Origin: Candidatus Thiodiazotropha sp. (ex Monitilora ramsayi) | GTDB taxonomy: Bacteria > Pseudomonadota > Gammaproteobacteria > Chromatiales > Chromatiaceae | Assembly: GCA_025655595.1 (NCBI GenBank) | Contig: JAHXIO010000010.1 | Location: 124,001 to 188,000, forward strand | Direction of reading: 5' to 3' | Length of the DNA: 64,000 nucleotides | Shown here: in pieces, positions 8,406 through 16,541 of the stretch | Layout of the letters: each line of letters starts with the position of its first letter | How positions within the stretch are numbered: position 1 is the stretch's first letter | Position numbers and translations under genes: made by a program | The notes under the pieces: model-generated | What the model saw: only the letters and a program-made list of their open reading frames with translations | What the model was told of the DNA's origin: nothing | Databases searched by the model: none

Positions 8406-9356
8406 TCAGATATTATTTGCATATTGTGCCAGATCCCCTGCACTCAACAGAAATACGCCGCTGCCCCCTCTCTCGAACTCGAGCCACAGGAAGGGTATAT
8501 CCGGATAGATCTCCTGTAACAGGGTGGCGCTATTACCCACTTCGACCACCAGAATACCCTGGGGTGCAAGATATTTCGGCGCTTCGCGTAAAATCCGTTT
8601 TACGATCTGCAGCCCGTCTTCTTCCGCATGCAGAGCCAGGGCCGGTTCATGGCGGTACTCCGGGGGGAGCAATGCCATCTCCTCCTCACCCACATAAGGC
8701 GGATTCGAGATGATGAGATCATAACGTTGATCACCCAGCGATTGGAAAAGGTCGGATTGAATGGCATGTGCCTGCCCCGCCAGTCCATGAGTCTGGATAT
8801 TCTCTTCGCAAACGGCCAAAGCATCAGCTGAGATATCGACCAGATCGACTTGACAGCCAGGTAACGAGACCGCCGTGGCAATCCCGATACACCCGCTTCC
8901 GCAGCAGAGATCCAGCACGCGGTTAATCCGTTCGGGATCCAACCAGGGTGAGAAGCCGTTTTCGATCAGCTCCGCCATGGGTGACCGGGGAATCAGGACA
9001 TGGGGATTGACGGCAAACTTCAGTCCTGCGAACCATGCCTCCCCTATCAAATAGGGTAACGGGAGCCGTTTCTCAATGCGCTGCCTGATAAGTTCAACCA
9101 CCCTATCCCGCTCCTCTTCAGTCAGCCGGCTTTGAAACCAACTTGCATGAAGATCCTGGGGAAGATGCAGTGCATGGAGTACAAGAGCGGCGGCTTCATC
9201 AATCGCATTATCGGTGCCATGACCGAAAAAGAGCCCTGCCTCGTTGAAACGACTGGCGCCCCAGCGAATGTAGTCCAAAATGGTGGTCAGTGGCTGCAAT
9301 GATGAGATTCCGCTTCGTGAAACGGCGCATGATAGCCCATTTATGGAGGCAGTCAT
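8406..9356 (-). CDS. prmB: Ribosomal protein L3 glutamine methyltransferase PrmB
   Basis: SAM-dependent N5-glutamine methyltransferase that modifies ribosomal protein uL3; 316 residues. The N-terminus carries the PrmB-specific stretch ASRFNEAGLFFGHGTDNAIDEA split by a short helix, which separates it from the release-factor enzyme PrmC. SAM-binding motif I is VLDLCCGSGCIGIA, and the substrate-glutamine NPPY motif is IISNPPYVGEEEM. The ATG at 9356 is preceded by a weak GTGGG ribosome site. The iscR terminator at 9403-9432 separates it from the gene upstream, so prmB probably has its own promoter in the short 9357-9402 gap or relies on read-through. Confidence 0.94.
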   Translation of the reverse strand: MTASINGLSCAVSRSGISSLQPLTTILDYIRWGASRFNEAGLFFGHGTDNAIDEAAALVLHALHLPQDLHASWFQSRLTEEERDRVVELIRQRIEKRLPLPYLIGEAWFAGLKFAVNPHVLIPRSPMAELIENGFSPWLDPERINRVLDLCCGSGCIGIATAVSLPGCQVDLVDISADALAVCEENIQTHGLAGQAHAIQSDLFQSLGDQRYDLIISNPPYVGEEEMALLPPEYRHEPALALHAEEDGLQIVKRILREAPKYLAPQGILVVEVGNSATLLQEIYPDIPFLWLEFERGGSGVFLLSAGDLAQYANNI

Positions 9357-9402
9357 AACCCACTTTTAGAATCTATCGGGGCAAATATCACCAAATTTTA
9401 CA

Positions 9403-9432
9403 TAAAAAACGGCGGCTTGATTAAGCCGCCGT
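9403..9432 (-). terminator. Rho-independent terminator of iscR
   Basis: Perfect 10-bp stem (arms 9409-9418 and 9423-9432) with a 4-base loop GATT on the plus strand. Read on the minus strand it is followed by six T residues. It lies 30 bases downstream of the iscR stop codon and ends that transcript before prmB. Confidence 0.9.
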
Positions 9433-9462
9433 CCTGATACCGATTTCAGATAACGGAATCGG

Positions 9463-9927
9463 TCAAGCTGCCTGAGAATCGGAAGATGTCACAACCGACA
9501 GCGTATCCTCTTCTTCCTTCTTATTCAGATTACGCCTTACCAGGTCACCCAGGGAGATACCGGCCAGAAAATTAAAAATCTCACTGCTAAGATCATCCCA
9601 CAGCGTATGTGTGAGACAGCGAGCGCCCCCACTACAGTTCTGACGTCCGCCGCAACGGGTAAACTCCACCCACTCGTCCACGGCACAGATGATGTTGGCA
9701 ATTGAAATATCGTCAGCACTCTTACCGAGATAGTAGCCGCCGCCTGGCCCGCGAACGCCACGCACCAATTCTTTGGTTCTCAGCGCCGCAAACAGCTGCT
9801 CAAGATAGGAGAGCGAAATACCCTGGTTTTCTGAAATTTCCGCTAGTGTGACAGGTCCGTTCTTGCCGTTAAGCGCCAGATCCAGCATTGCCGTGACTGC
9901 GTAGCGACCTTTGGTTGATAGTCTCAT
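9463..9927 (-). CDS. iscR: Iron-sulfur cluster regulator IscR (Rrf2 family)
   Basis: Rrf2-family winged-helix regulator that senses Fe-S cluster status by binding a [2Fe-2S] cluster; 154 residues. The N-terminus [19 protein letters not shown] is diagnostic. Cluster ligands are in the exact IscR positions: Cys 92, Cys 98, Cys 104 and His 107 (C-x5-C-x5-C-x2-H). The C-terminal tail after 134 is Glu- and Ser-rich. In E. coli iscR leads the iscSUA operon, but here it stands alone: a strong terminator follows at once and prmB is next. A type-1-like IscR operator overlaps its promoter (9990-10014), so autoregulation is expected. Confidence 0.95.
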   Translation of the reverse strand: MRLSTKGRYAVTAMLDLALNGKNGPVTLAEISENQGISLSYLEQLFAALRTKELVRGVRGPGGGYYLGKSADDISIANIICAVDEWVEFTRCGGRQNCSGGARCLTHTLWDDLSSEIFNFLAGISLGDLVRRNLNKKEEEDTLSVVTSSDSQAA

Positions 9928-9981
9928 TTCTGCATCTCCAAGTCGTTTTGTCTGTATTTCCCACTAATTCAGTTGGTATTT

Positions 9982-10014
9982 AGACTAGATTAACTCAGTA
10001 ATTTAGTCAACTTT
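9982..10014 (-). promoter_or_regulatory. iscR promoter with type-1-like IscR operator
   Basis: Minus-strand bases 10014 to 9990 closely match the published type-1 IscR consensus (ATASYYGACTRWWWYAGTCRRSTAT): the AGTTGACTAAATTACT core agrees nearly throughout, with mismatches in the right half. The site contains a TTGACT -35 (10010-10005), followed after 17 bases by a moderate -10, TAGTCT (9987-9982). The start codon lies about 55 bases further on. The overlap of operator and -35 fits repression by holo-IscR. The consensus is from E. coli; the match was made by eye. Confidence 0.72.
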
Positions 10015-10084
10015 TTATTGAGAAAAATTCGTATTTTTGTGGAAATTTATACTATTTCTTTTAAATACAGACCGTTAGATCATC

Positions 10085-11230
10085 TTACACATAATCGGTT
10101 CTACGGTACGGAGAGCTCATATCAAGCATTTTTTTATACTTGATCAATGCTTTGCGTTCACTTGCAAGGAAATTCTCAATGCCAGAACAGAACTGGGGAT
10201 CGCCAATCCAGTGGTAGGAGCGGGTCAAACTGGGCATAAACCCCCGCCAGATCTTATGTTCCCCCTGAGCGCCAGGCTCAAATCTCTCAATCTGGTGTGA
10301 AATGGCATACTCGATGCCCTGGTAGTAACAAACCTCGAAGTGCAGGCTATCGTGGTGAGAAACGCTCCCCCAGTGCCGCCCATAGAGAACCGAGTCACTT
10401 CGATAAAGCAGTGCACCGGCAACAGACTGCCCATCACCGTCATAGGCCAAAATCAGAATCACTTGCTCTCCGAGTTGTTCTCCGATCTCACGGAAAAAAC
10501 CGGCATTCAGTGTCGGCAGACTATATCTCTCCTCAAAAGTCCTGGTATAGAAATCAGTGAATCGAGACCACTCCTCCGGAGTTGCCTCGTGTCCGTGAAT
10601 GATGCGCACTCTGAAACCTGCTTCGGAGACTTTTCTCCTCTCCCTGCGGATGTTTTTACGACGTTTTGTGTTGAGTGCTCTCAGAAAATCATCAAAATCC
10701 TTGTACCCAGGGTTATGCCAGTGAAACTGCACGTCTAAACGTTCCATCATACCGGCACTCTTAAGCAGTTCTCCCTCCTCTGCTGTAGTAAATAACCAAT
10801 GAATGGATGAGAAATCCGATTCCCTGGCATAACTGAGCGTCTCATCGAGCAAAAAACGTCCGACCTCTTCCTTATCGACATCCCTGGATACGAACAGGCG
10901 CTCCCCATATGCAGGGGTATATGGCATTGCGCTAACCAGCTTTGGGTAGTACTGCAGACCGCTACGCTGATAGGCATCTGCCCATGTGTGGTCAAAAACA
11001 AACTCTCCATAGGAGTTAGTTTTGATATAGAGCGGGGATATGCCGACAATTCTGCCCGCCTGCCTGACGGTAAGATGTCTGGGCAACCATCCGAATTTCT
11101 GCCCCACACAGTCGTTATGTTCAAGCGCAGCATGAAACTCATGTTTGAGAAACGGATTCTTATCCGGGACAAGCCGGTTCCATTGACCCCGGTCGATCTC
11201 ATCGATACTGCTGTGAAACTGCGCCTGCAT
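10085..11230 (-). CDS. GNAT/FemAB-like acyltransferase (COG3146 type)
   Basis: Protein of 381 residues of the COG3146 family, often listed as peptidoglycan-biosynthesis-like or GNAT family N-acyltransferase. It has the two-lobed FemAB/GNAT-like fold: HLTVRQAGRIVGISPLYIK in the first half, and ALNTKRRKNIRRERRKVSEAG with LAYDGDGQSVAGALLYRS in the second. GEHKIWRGFMPSLTRSYHWI near the C-terminus is the most conserved family segment. The substrate is not established. ATG at 11230 is chosen over the in-frame TTG at 11245. It lies upstream of iscR on the same strand, but the iscR promoter sits between them. Confidence 0.82.
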   Translation of the reverse strand: MQAQFHSSIDEIDRGQWNRLVPDKNPFLKHEFHAALEHNDCVGQKFGWLPRHLTVRQAGRIVGISPLYIKTNSYGEFVFDHTWADAYQRSGLQYYPKLVSAMPYTPAYGERLFVSRDVDKEEVGRFLLDETLSYARESDFSSIHWLFTTAEEGELLKSAGMMERLDVQFHWHNPGYKDFDDFLRALNTKRRKNIRRERRKVSEAGFRVRIIHGHEATPEEWSRFTDFYTRTFEERYSLPTLNAGFFREIGEQLGEQVILILAYDGDGQSVAGALLYRSDSVLYGRHWGSVSHHDSLHFEVCYYQGIEYAISHQIERFEPGAQGEHKIWRGFMPSLTRSYHWIGDPQFCSGIENFLASERKALIKYKKMLDMSSPYRRTDYV

Positions 11231-11480
11231 ATCTACACATCCCAATCACTGTAAAAGGAAAAATTAGTGGAATGATCCGTTCAGGTAAACAGACAGATGA
11301 TGGGCAATTAAGGAGTTACTTTGCTAGAAAGTAGCGTATACACACTCAAACCCCTCGAGTCAGGACTTTTCCGTAACGGCCATTCGTGCAACCGTAGATC
11401 GGAAACAGGCTTGTGGCGAGATATTGTATGGACAGTGATTCCTTAATAGAGCGACTCGAACAATCCCGATTCTGTCGATC

Positions 11481-12728
11481 TCAGCGGATTGCCTGACTAT
11501 CAGATATGTAGCGGGCATCTGGACTATCCACATCACTTCCAACATGGGCATAAAACCATTTAAGTGCAAAAGGTGAAAGCAGCGTGGTTAAGGCGATCAC
11601 AATGACCATTCCTGCATAGACCTCCATGTTGAAAATGCCGGTAGAACGCCCAAGCTCAGCAAAAATCAGACCCACTTCACCACGAGGCACCATGGCCAGA
11701 CCGATTGCGATACGTTGCCGGATACCTGCCTTGATCAGCATGGCACCGGCAAACTTAGCCATGACGGAAACTACGAAGAAGCTCAAGGCAAATACCCAGA
11801 TAAATGGGGACGACCAGTCTATCTCTCTCATGTTTAGAGAGAGACCTACCGTGACAAAGAAGATCGGACTGAAAATATAGACAATCGGGTTCATCTGCAT
11901 TTCGATGCGACCGGCAAACCTCCTGTCCGTATGCAACGCCACTCCAAAGGGTAGAAAAAAACGACGCGACAGCGCCAATCCGGCGGCAAAGCCTCCTAGC
12001 AGTTCCGGTGCACCCACAACATGAGCAAGCCAAGCAAACAACAGCACCAGGGAAATGATGGTGATGGGGATAAGCCCTGGAATATCCGAGTAGTTGTCGA
12101 TTCGACGGATCAACAAAGAAATAAACTTTGCAGCAATGGGCGCAAGCAGGAAGAAGAGCAAGATAAAAGTCAGCACCCTGCTGACGTTGATAACACTCAC
12201 TCCCCCACTGACGGAAAACTCATACAGCACCGCAAGCAGTATCACCCCCATGACGTCATCAATCACGGCGGCACCTAAAACGATCTGGCCTTCCAGCTCA
12301 TGCTGACGGTTCAGATCCCCAAGTACTCTGATTGTAATACCGATACTTGTGGCGGTAAGCGCGCCACCGATAAACATAGATACAAGCGCGGTGAAGCCGA
12401 AGACCCAATAACCCAGCACAAACCCACTGATCAATGGCATCAGAAAACCACCCAGCGCGACAATCAAAGACTGTCGGCCTGCATCAATGAGTCGGCGTAT
12501 ATCGGTCTCGATCCCGACTTTGAAAAGCAACAGGATGATTCCCACTTCAGCCAGCAGCTGAATCGTGGTAGAGGGCTCTATCCAACCCAGTAAGCTTGGT
12601 CCCAAAATCACACCGGCCATCAGCTCACCGATCACTGCCGGTACCTGAAAGCGGACCGCGATTTCCGCCATCACCCGCGAAGTGATCAAAATGATCAGGA
12701 GATGGAGCAAAAAGGTATGAGTATCCAC
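11481..12728 (-). CDS. CPA2-family cation/proton antiporter
   Basis: Inner-membrane monovalent cation/H+ antiporter of the CPA2 (Kef/NapA-like) group; 415 residues with about 12-13 hydrophobic helices. The paired aspartates of the ion-binding motif are visible in GAAVIDDVMGVILL. QVPAVIGELMAGVILGPSLLG near the N-terminus is split between two family blocks, and AMVPRGEVGLIFAELG near the C-terminus is the typical conserved segment. It lacks the RCK/TrkA-N domain of KefB/KefC, so NapA-like Na+(K+)/H+ exchange is more likely than glutathione-gated K+ efflux. The start is GTG at 12728 with AGAGGA about 12 bases upstream. No close operon partner. Confidence 0.9.
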   Translation of the reverse strand: MDTHTFLLHLLIILITSRVMAEIAVRFQVPAVIGELMAGVILGPSLLGWIEPSTTIQLLAEVGIILLLFKVGIETDIRRLIDAGRQSLIVALGGFLMPLISGFVLGYWVFGFTALVSMFIGGALTATSIGITIRVLGDLNRQHELEGQIVLGAAVIDDVMGVILLAVLYEFSVSGGVSVINVSRVLTFILLFFLLAPIAAKFISLLIRRIDNYSDIPGLIPITIISLVLLFAWLAHVVGAPELLGGFAAGLALSRRFFLPFGVALHTDRRFAGRIEMQMNPIVYIFSPIFFVTVGLSLNMREIDWSSPFIWVFALSFFVVSVMAKFAGAMLIKAGIRQRIAIGLAMVPRGEVGLIFAELGRSTGIFNMEVYAGMVIVIALTTLLSPFALKWFYAHVGSDVDSPDARYISDSQAIR

Positions 12729-13024
12729 AACAGCCCGATTCCTCTTTGCTAGGGAAATCAGACCCTTGCCGTAACCAATATGAGGATCGCCATACCCTAA
12801 AACACTACATATGAAGATTCTATGATAAATCAGGCCTGAAAGATTTGACCCCGGACAGTGTCTATCTCGATTTCACAGAACCCTGTTGATAAAAAAGGGA
12901 ATCAAAGGAATAAAGCGGAGAAAAAAACACTGATTAGGATTCCATTGCAATTATTGAGAGCTCCCCATTTATGATCACATGGAACTTAGAATGGAGATAT
13001 TGATCAGCAGTGGGAAGCGTAACC
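12729..13024. other. Intergenic region between antiporter and tRNA-Leu
   Basis: 296 bases, AT-rich, with no convincing reading frame. It should hold the antiporter promoter and the 3' flank of the tRNA-Leu transcript. Two TGATCA sequences lie near 12975-13010, but no terminator with a T-tract was found for the tRNA transcript. Nothing else stands out. Confidence 0.5.
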
Positions 13025-13111
13025 TGGTGCCCGGGGCCGGAATCGAACCGGCACGACCCTAAGGTCGAGAGATTTTAAGTCTCTTGCGTCTACCAATTTC
13101 GCCACCCGGGC
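13025..13111 (-). tRNA. tRNA-Leu (anticodon TAA)
   Basis: An 87-base class II tRNA with encoded CCA. The acceptor stem is GCCCGGG/CCCGGGC, the D-arm contains the leucine-type AATTGGTAGACGC, and the anticodon loop CTTAAAA gives TAA between 5-bp stems. The variable arm is long and the T-arm is GGTTCGATTCC. It is last in the Gly-Cys-Leu order, equivalent to E. coli leuZ. Confidence 0.96.
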
Positions 13112-13149
13112 AGGGGTTGACCGGTTATAGATCTATGCAAGGGGAATAA

Positions 13150-13223
13150 TGGAGGCTGAGCCCGGAATCGAACCGAGGTCCACGGCTTTGCAGGCCGCTG
13201 CATAACCACTCTGCCACTCAGCC
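13150..13223 (-). tRNA. tRNA-Cys (anticodon GCA)
   Basis: A 74-base tRNA with encoded CCA and discriminator T. The acceptor stem is GGCTGAG/CTCAGCC and the anticodon loop reads CTGCAAA, giving GCA. The T-arm is GGTTCGATTCC. It is equivalent in position to E. coli cysT, between glycine and leucine tRNA genes. Confidence 0.97.
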
Positions 13224-13234
13224 ACTGGTCGTAG

Positions 13235-13263
13235 ATTCTATCACCTAATGGTGAATAATCGAA
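13235..13263 (-). promoter_or_regulatory. Possible own promoter of tRNA-Cys/tRNA-Leu
   Basis: A good -10 (TAGAAT, 13240-13235) lies 11 bases before the tRNA-Cys 5' end, with a weak -35 (TTCGAT, 13263-13258) at 17-base spacing. A promoter is needed here if the hairpin at 13271-13300 really ends the tRNA-Gly transcript. The weak -35 keeps confidence low. Confidence 0.35.
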
Positions 13264-13270
13264 TGACAAA

Positions 13271-13300
13271 CAAAAATGCCCCGGCGCCACCCGAGGCATG
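13271..13300 (-). terminator. Terminator-like hairpin between tRNA-Gly and tRNA-Cys
   Basis: A nine-pair stem with one mismatch (arms 13276-13284 and 13291-13299) and loop CGCCAC. On the minus strand it is followed by TTTTTG. It lies about 64 bases beyond the tRNA-Gly 3' end and upstream of tRNA-Cys, so at least part of the tRNA-Gly transcript probably ends here. Confidence 0.75.
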
Positions 13301-13363
13301 ACCCAACCCTATTCATGTTGTCACTGCCGACAGCAGCTTTCCCATATAGGACTGGTGAGAATT

Positions 13364-13439
<76 letters not shown>

Positions 13440-13457
13440 ACGACTTAGGAAGGGCGT

Positions 13458-13485
13458 ATTTTAGCGGCACATCTCCCGCTGTCAA
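13458..13485 (-). promoter_or_regulatory. Strong sigma-70 promoter of tRNA-Gly
   Basis: Consensus -35 TTGACA (13485-13480), a 16-base spacer and -10 TAAAAT (13463-13458), followed by a G+C-containing discriminator (ACGCCC). This arrangement is typical of stable-RNA promoters under stringent control. The predicted transcription start is near 13451, 12 bases before the mature tRNA 5' end. Confidence 0.82.
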
Positions 13486-13509
13486 CCACAAATCTGGCTG
13501 CTCATCCCC

Positions 13510-13953
13510 TCAATAACGGAGCCCGCTGGCATAGGGAAAGCGAATCACGACAACCCCATCCTCTTCGCTCCGCTGCATTGCTGCCACATCCGCATCAGGC
13601 GGCAGATGAAAGCGGCGGCGCATACTCGATGAGGTGGAAGAAAACTGATAACCACCTCGATCACTCCGCTGTTCCACCTGGCGGGACTCCTGGTTCTGAA
13701 CCACCAGAGATCGGCCCTGCAAGCTCACTTGAATGGCATCCGGCGTCATGCCTCGTGTCTCTATTCTGAGAATATATCCGTTCTCATCTCTCGTCCTCTG
13801 AAACCGCATACCCCTTTGAACGCTGAAACTATTGGAACCGGGAGCAGCTTGATATGCCCTATGTGGATGATAGCCGCCCGGTGGTAACGCTTGGAGAGCT
13901 GTACTCATCGACAGGAGCAAAACTGCACCACTAACAATTGCGGGAATTTTCAT
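13510..13953 (-). CDS. Exported Hsp20/alpha-crystallin-like protein
   Basis: Protein of 147 residues with a signal peptide (about 1-22, cleaved near LQA) and an alpha-crystallin-like domain in the mature part (about 50-147). The domain shows the beta-strand pattern of small heat-shock proteins: GYILRIETRGMTPDAIQVSL, then RSLVVQNQ and RRRFHLPPDADVAAM, and ends in VVVIRFPYASGLRY. Most Hsp20 proteins are cytosolic, so an exported version suggests a periplasmic holdase; that is inference. The ATG at 13953 has a strong AGAGGAG ribosome site 6 bases upstream. The gene is inserted between pgsA and the tRNA cluster, where E. coli has none. Confidence 0.8.
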   Translation of the reverse strand: MKIPAIVSGAVLLLSMSTALQALPPGGYHPHRAYQAAPGSNSFSVQRGMRFQRTRDENGYILRIETRGMTPDAIQVSLQGRSLVVQNQESRQVEQRSDRGGYQFSSTSSSMRRRFHLPPDADVAAMQRSEEDGVVVIRFPYASGLRY

Positions 13954-14042
13954 GCGAGACTCCTCTGATCATTATTCTTGCTTCCAAGTTTAGCTCAGGC
14001 TGGCAAGGTTATGACGCCTTATGCAGCACTCCGACTCTCGTC

Positions 14043-14630
14043 CTACTCGTCATGTTCCAACTTGGCATTGTGGGTCCCTTCACCCAACAGACTCGGCCAG
14101 GCAGACTTCAGATAGAGAACCATTGACCAGAGTGTCAGTGTGGCCGCCACATAGAGCAGGACAAACCCCACTGTAAAAATCGGGATGCCGAGGATGGGAT
14201 CATCGTAGATCAACAGCAGGATGGCTACCATCTGCACCGCCGTCTTGAATTTTCCGATTACGGATACAGCCACTTCATCCCGCGCTCCCAGCTCTGCCAT
14301 CCACTCGCGCAGGGCCGAGATGGTTATCTCCCGACCGATGATGACTGCTGCAGGAATGGCCAGTGCCGGCGTCGGATCTGCCTGCACCAATAAAAGCAAC
14401 GAAACCGCCACCATGAGTTTATCTGCCACCGGATCGAGAAACGCTCCGAAGGGAGAAACCTGCCCCCAACGGCGGGCCAGGTAACCATCAAACCAGTCGG
14501 TGACGGCGGCAATGGAAAAGACCAGTGCACAACTCAACCGCGCCCATTCAACCGGCAGGTAGAACAGCAGAACAAACACAGGGATCAGTATAATCCTAAG
14601 TAAAGTCAATATGTTGGGGATATTCCACAT
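14043..14630 (-). CDS. pgsA: CDP-diacylglycerol--glycerol-3-phosphate 3-phosphatidyltransferase PgsA
   Basis: Integral membrane enzyme that makes phosphatidylglycerol phosphate from CDP-diacylglycerol; 195 residues. The CDP-alcohol phosphatidyltransferase signature DG-x2-AR-x8-G-x3-D-x3-D is complete (DGYLARRWGQVSPFGAFLDP followed by VAD). ATG at 14630 gives MWNIPNILTLLRIILIPVFV, matching the family start. An in-frame TTG at 14645 would overlap the uvrC stop by 4 bases and is the alternative for translational coupling. uvrC-pgsA order is as in E. coli. Confidence 0.94.
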   Translation of the reverse strand: MWNIPNILTLLRIILIPVFVLLFYLPVEWARLSCALVFSIAAVTDWFDGYLARRWGQVSPFGAFLDPVADKLMVAVSLLLLVQADPTPALAIPAAVIIGREITISALREWMAELGARDEVAVSVIGKFKTAVQMVAILLLIYDDPILGIPIFTVGFVLLYVAATLTLWSMVLYLKSAWPSLLGEGTHNAKLEHDE

Positions 14631-14641
14631 AGGTGTGTCAT

Positions 14642-16462
14642 TCAACCCTTATCGTGAAAGGCATGGTAGATCTGTTCGGCCAGTACGCGATTGATCCCTT
14701 CAACGCTGGCAATATCTTCAACCCCGGCCCTGGCAAGCTCCTGTAGACCGCCAAACTGTTTGAGTAACCGCTGACGCCGTTTGGGACCTATCCCGGGGAT
14801 CTCTTCAAGAACAGAGCGCTTGCGACTTTTTGAGCGTCGCTGCCTGTGTGCAGTGATGGCGAACCGATGAGCCTCATCCCGTATCTGCTGTATCAGGTGC
14901 AATGCCGGTGAATCTGGAGGCAGTATAATCGGTGACTTTCTTCCCAACAAGAAAAGCTGCTCCATGCCTGCCTTGCGATCAGCGCCTTTAGCGACACCCG
15001 CCAGGGTGAGGCCGGAAACACCCAACTCCTGCAGGGTGCTGTGTACTGCCGACAGCTGCCCCTTCCCCCCGTCAATCAGTAAAAGATCAGGTAAGGCCAC
15101 CTCTCCCTGTTTAATGCGGCGATAGCGACGCTCCAAGGCCTGTCGCATGGCGGCATAATCGTCACCCGCGGTTATCCCGTCAATATTGAAGCGACGGTAA
15201 TCCGACTTCAAAGGGCCCTGTTCATTGAAGACAACACAGGAGGCCACTGTCGACTCCCCCCTGGTATGACTGATATCGAAACACTCCATTCGCTCGGGCA
15301 ACGCCGGCAGGTCGAGTGCCAACTGCAGGGCCTGAACCCTGCCCTGCATATCCATACGCGAATTAAGCCTGGCTTGTAGCGCGATATCCGCGTTTCCCTT
15401 GGCCATTCGCAGCCAGCGCGCCCGCTCTCCCCTCACCCGGCAGCTTACCCGAACCCGACGCTCCGCCTGCTGGCTCAGTACCTCCTCGATCAATCCCATA
15501 TCATCGAGGGTCCTGCTGAGGATTATCTCGGAAGGTACAGGCTTCTGCAGGTAGTATTGCGAAACAAAGGCAGACAACACGGCCTCTTCCGTGGCATTAG
15601 GAGGCACTTGCGGATAGAACGCCCGATTACCCAGATTTCGTCCGGAACGTATGAAGAATACCTGCAGGCAGGCGCTCCCCCCACGCTTGGCTAAGGCGAC
15701 GATATCCAGGTCTCCTCGCTCTCCACTCACATACTGCTTTTCCTGAATACGCCTGAGCGTCTGGATCTGGTCTCGGTAGACGGCAGCCTGCTCATAGTGT
15801 TGAGCCTCGGCAGCCTTCTCCATACAGCTGACCAGATCATCCACCACCGCACTGGTCTTTCCCTCAAGAAACATCACTGCATGGCGGACATCTTCGGCAT
15901 AATCCGCGGGTTCAATCAGACCTACACAGGGACCACTGCACCGCTTGATCTGATACTGCAGACAAGCGCGAGAGCGATTGCGGAAAAAACCATCTTCGCA
16001 CTGACGGACAGGGAAGAGTTTTTGCAGCAGTTGCAAGGTATCCCGGGTCGATCCCGCACTGGGATAGGGTCCGAAAAAGCGCCCCTTTCCACGTCTGCTG
16101 CCCCGGCGAAATGAGAGGGCGGGATATTCCTGATCAGAGGAGAGGTGGATATAGGGATAGCTTTTGTCATCCCGCAAGAGCACATTGTATTTCGGCTTAA
16201 GCGACTTGATCAGGTGATTTTCCAGGATCAGCGCTTCTGCTTCCGTATGTGTGACGGTAATTTCAATTCGCTGAATCTGGGATACCATCAACTGTATCCG
16301 CCGATTCTGACTCCGGGTGAAATAGCTGCTGACCCGCTTTTTCAGATTCTTCGCTTTTCCCACATAGAGCACCTGATCTTCCACATCGAGCATGCGGTAG
16401 ACACCCGGTCGGGTAGTCAATGTTTTAAGAAAGGCTTTGTGATCAAACCCGGATACTGGCAT
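14642..16462 (-). CDS. uvrC: Excinuclease ABC subunit UvrC
   Basis: Dual-incision nuclease of nucleotide excision repair; 606 residues from ATG 16462, close to the E. coli length. The N-terminal GIY-YIG domain (GVYRM at 20-24, LYVGKAKNLKKRVSSYF after 32) makes the 3' cut. Four cysteines (CLQYQIKRCSGPC region) and a UVR domain follow. The C-terminal RNase H-like domain (CFDISHTRGESTVAS) makes the 5' cut, and tandem helix-hairpin-helix motifs end the protein (EIPGIGPKRRQRLLKQFGG). A longer in-frame start at 16597 was rejected because it would overlap the upstream glycosylase gene and lacks family similarity. Confidence 0.96.
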   Translation of the reverse strand: MPVSGFDHKAFLKTLTTRPGVYRMLDVEDQVLYVGKAKNLKKRVSSYFTRSQNRRIQLMVSQIQRIEITVTHTEAEALILENHLIKSLKPKYNVLLRDDKSYPYIHLSSDQEYPALSFRRGSRRGKGRFFGPYPSAGSTRDTLQLLQKLFPVRQCEDGFFRNRSRACLQYQIKRCSGPCVGLIEPADYAEDVRHAVMFLEGKTSAVVDDLVSCMEKAAEAQHYEQAAVYRDQIQTLRRIQEKQYVSGERGDLDIVALAKRGGSACLQVFFIRSGRNLGNRAFYPQVPPNATEEAVLSAFVSQYYLQKPVPSEIILSRTLDDMGLIEEVLSQQAERRVRVSCRVRGERARWLRMAKGNADIALQARLNSRMDMQGRVQALQLALDLPALPERMECFDISHTRGESTVASCVVFNEQGPLKSDYRRFNIDGITAGDDYAAMRQALERRYRRIKQGEVALPDLLLIDGGKGQLSAVHSTLQELGVSGLTLAGVAKGADRKAGMEQLFLLGRKSPIILPPDSPALHLIQQIRDEAHRFAITAHRQRRSKSRKRSVLEEIPGIGPKRRQRLLKQFGGLQELARAGVEDIASVEGINRVLAEQIYHAFHDKG

Positions 16463-16541
16463 ATGACGATTATACGGCATCCGCACAGAGAACCGTTCTC
16501 TCACCCACAGATATTGACAACCGACGAACGTTTTTTCGAAG

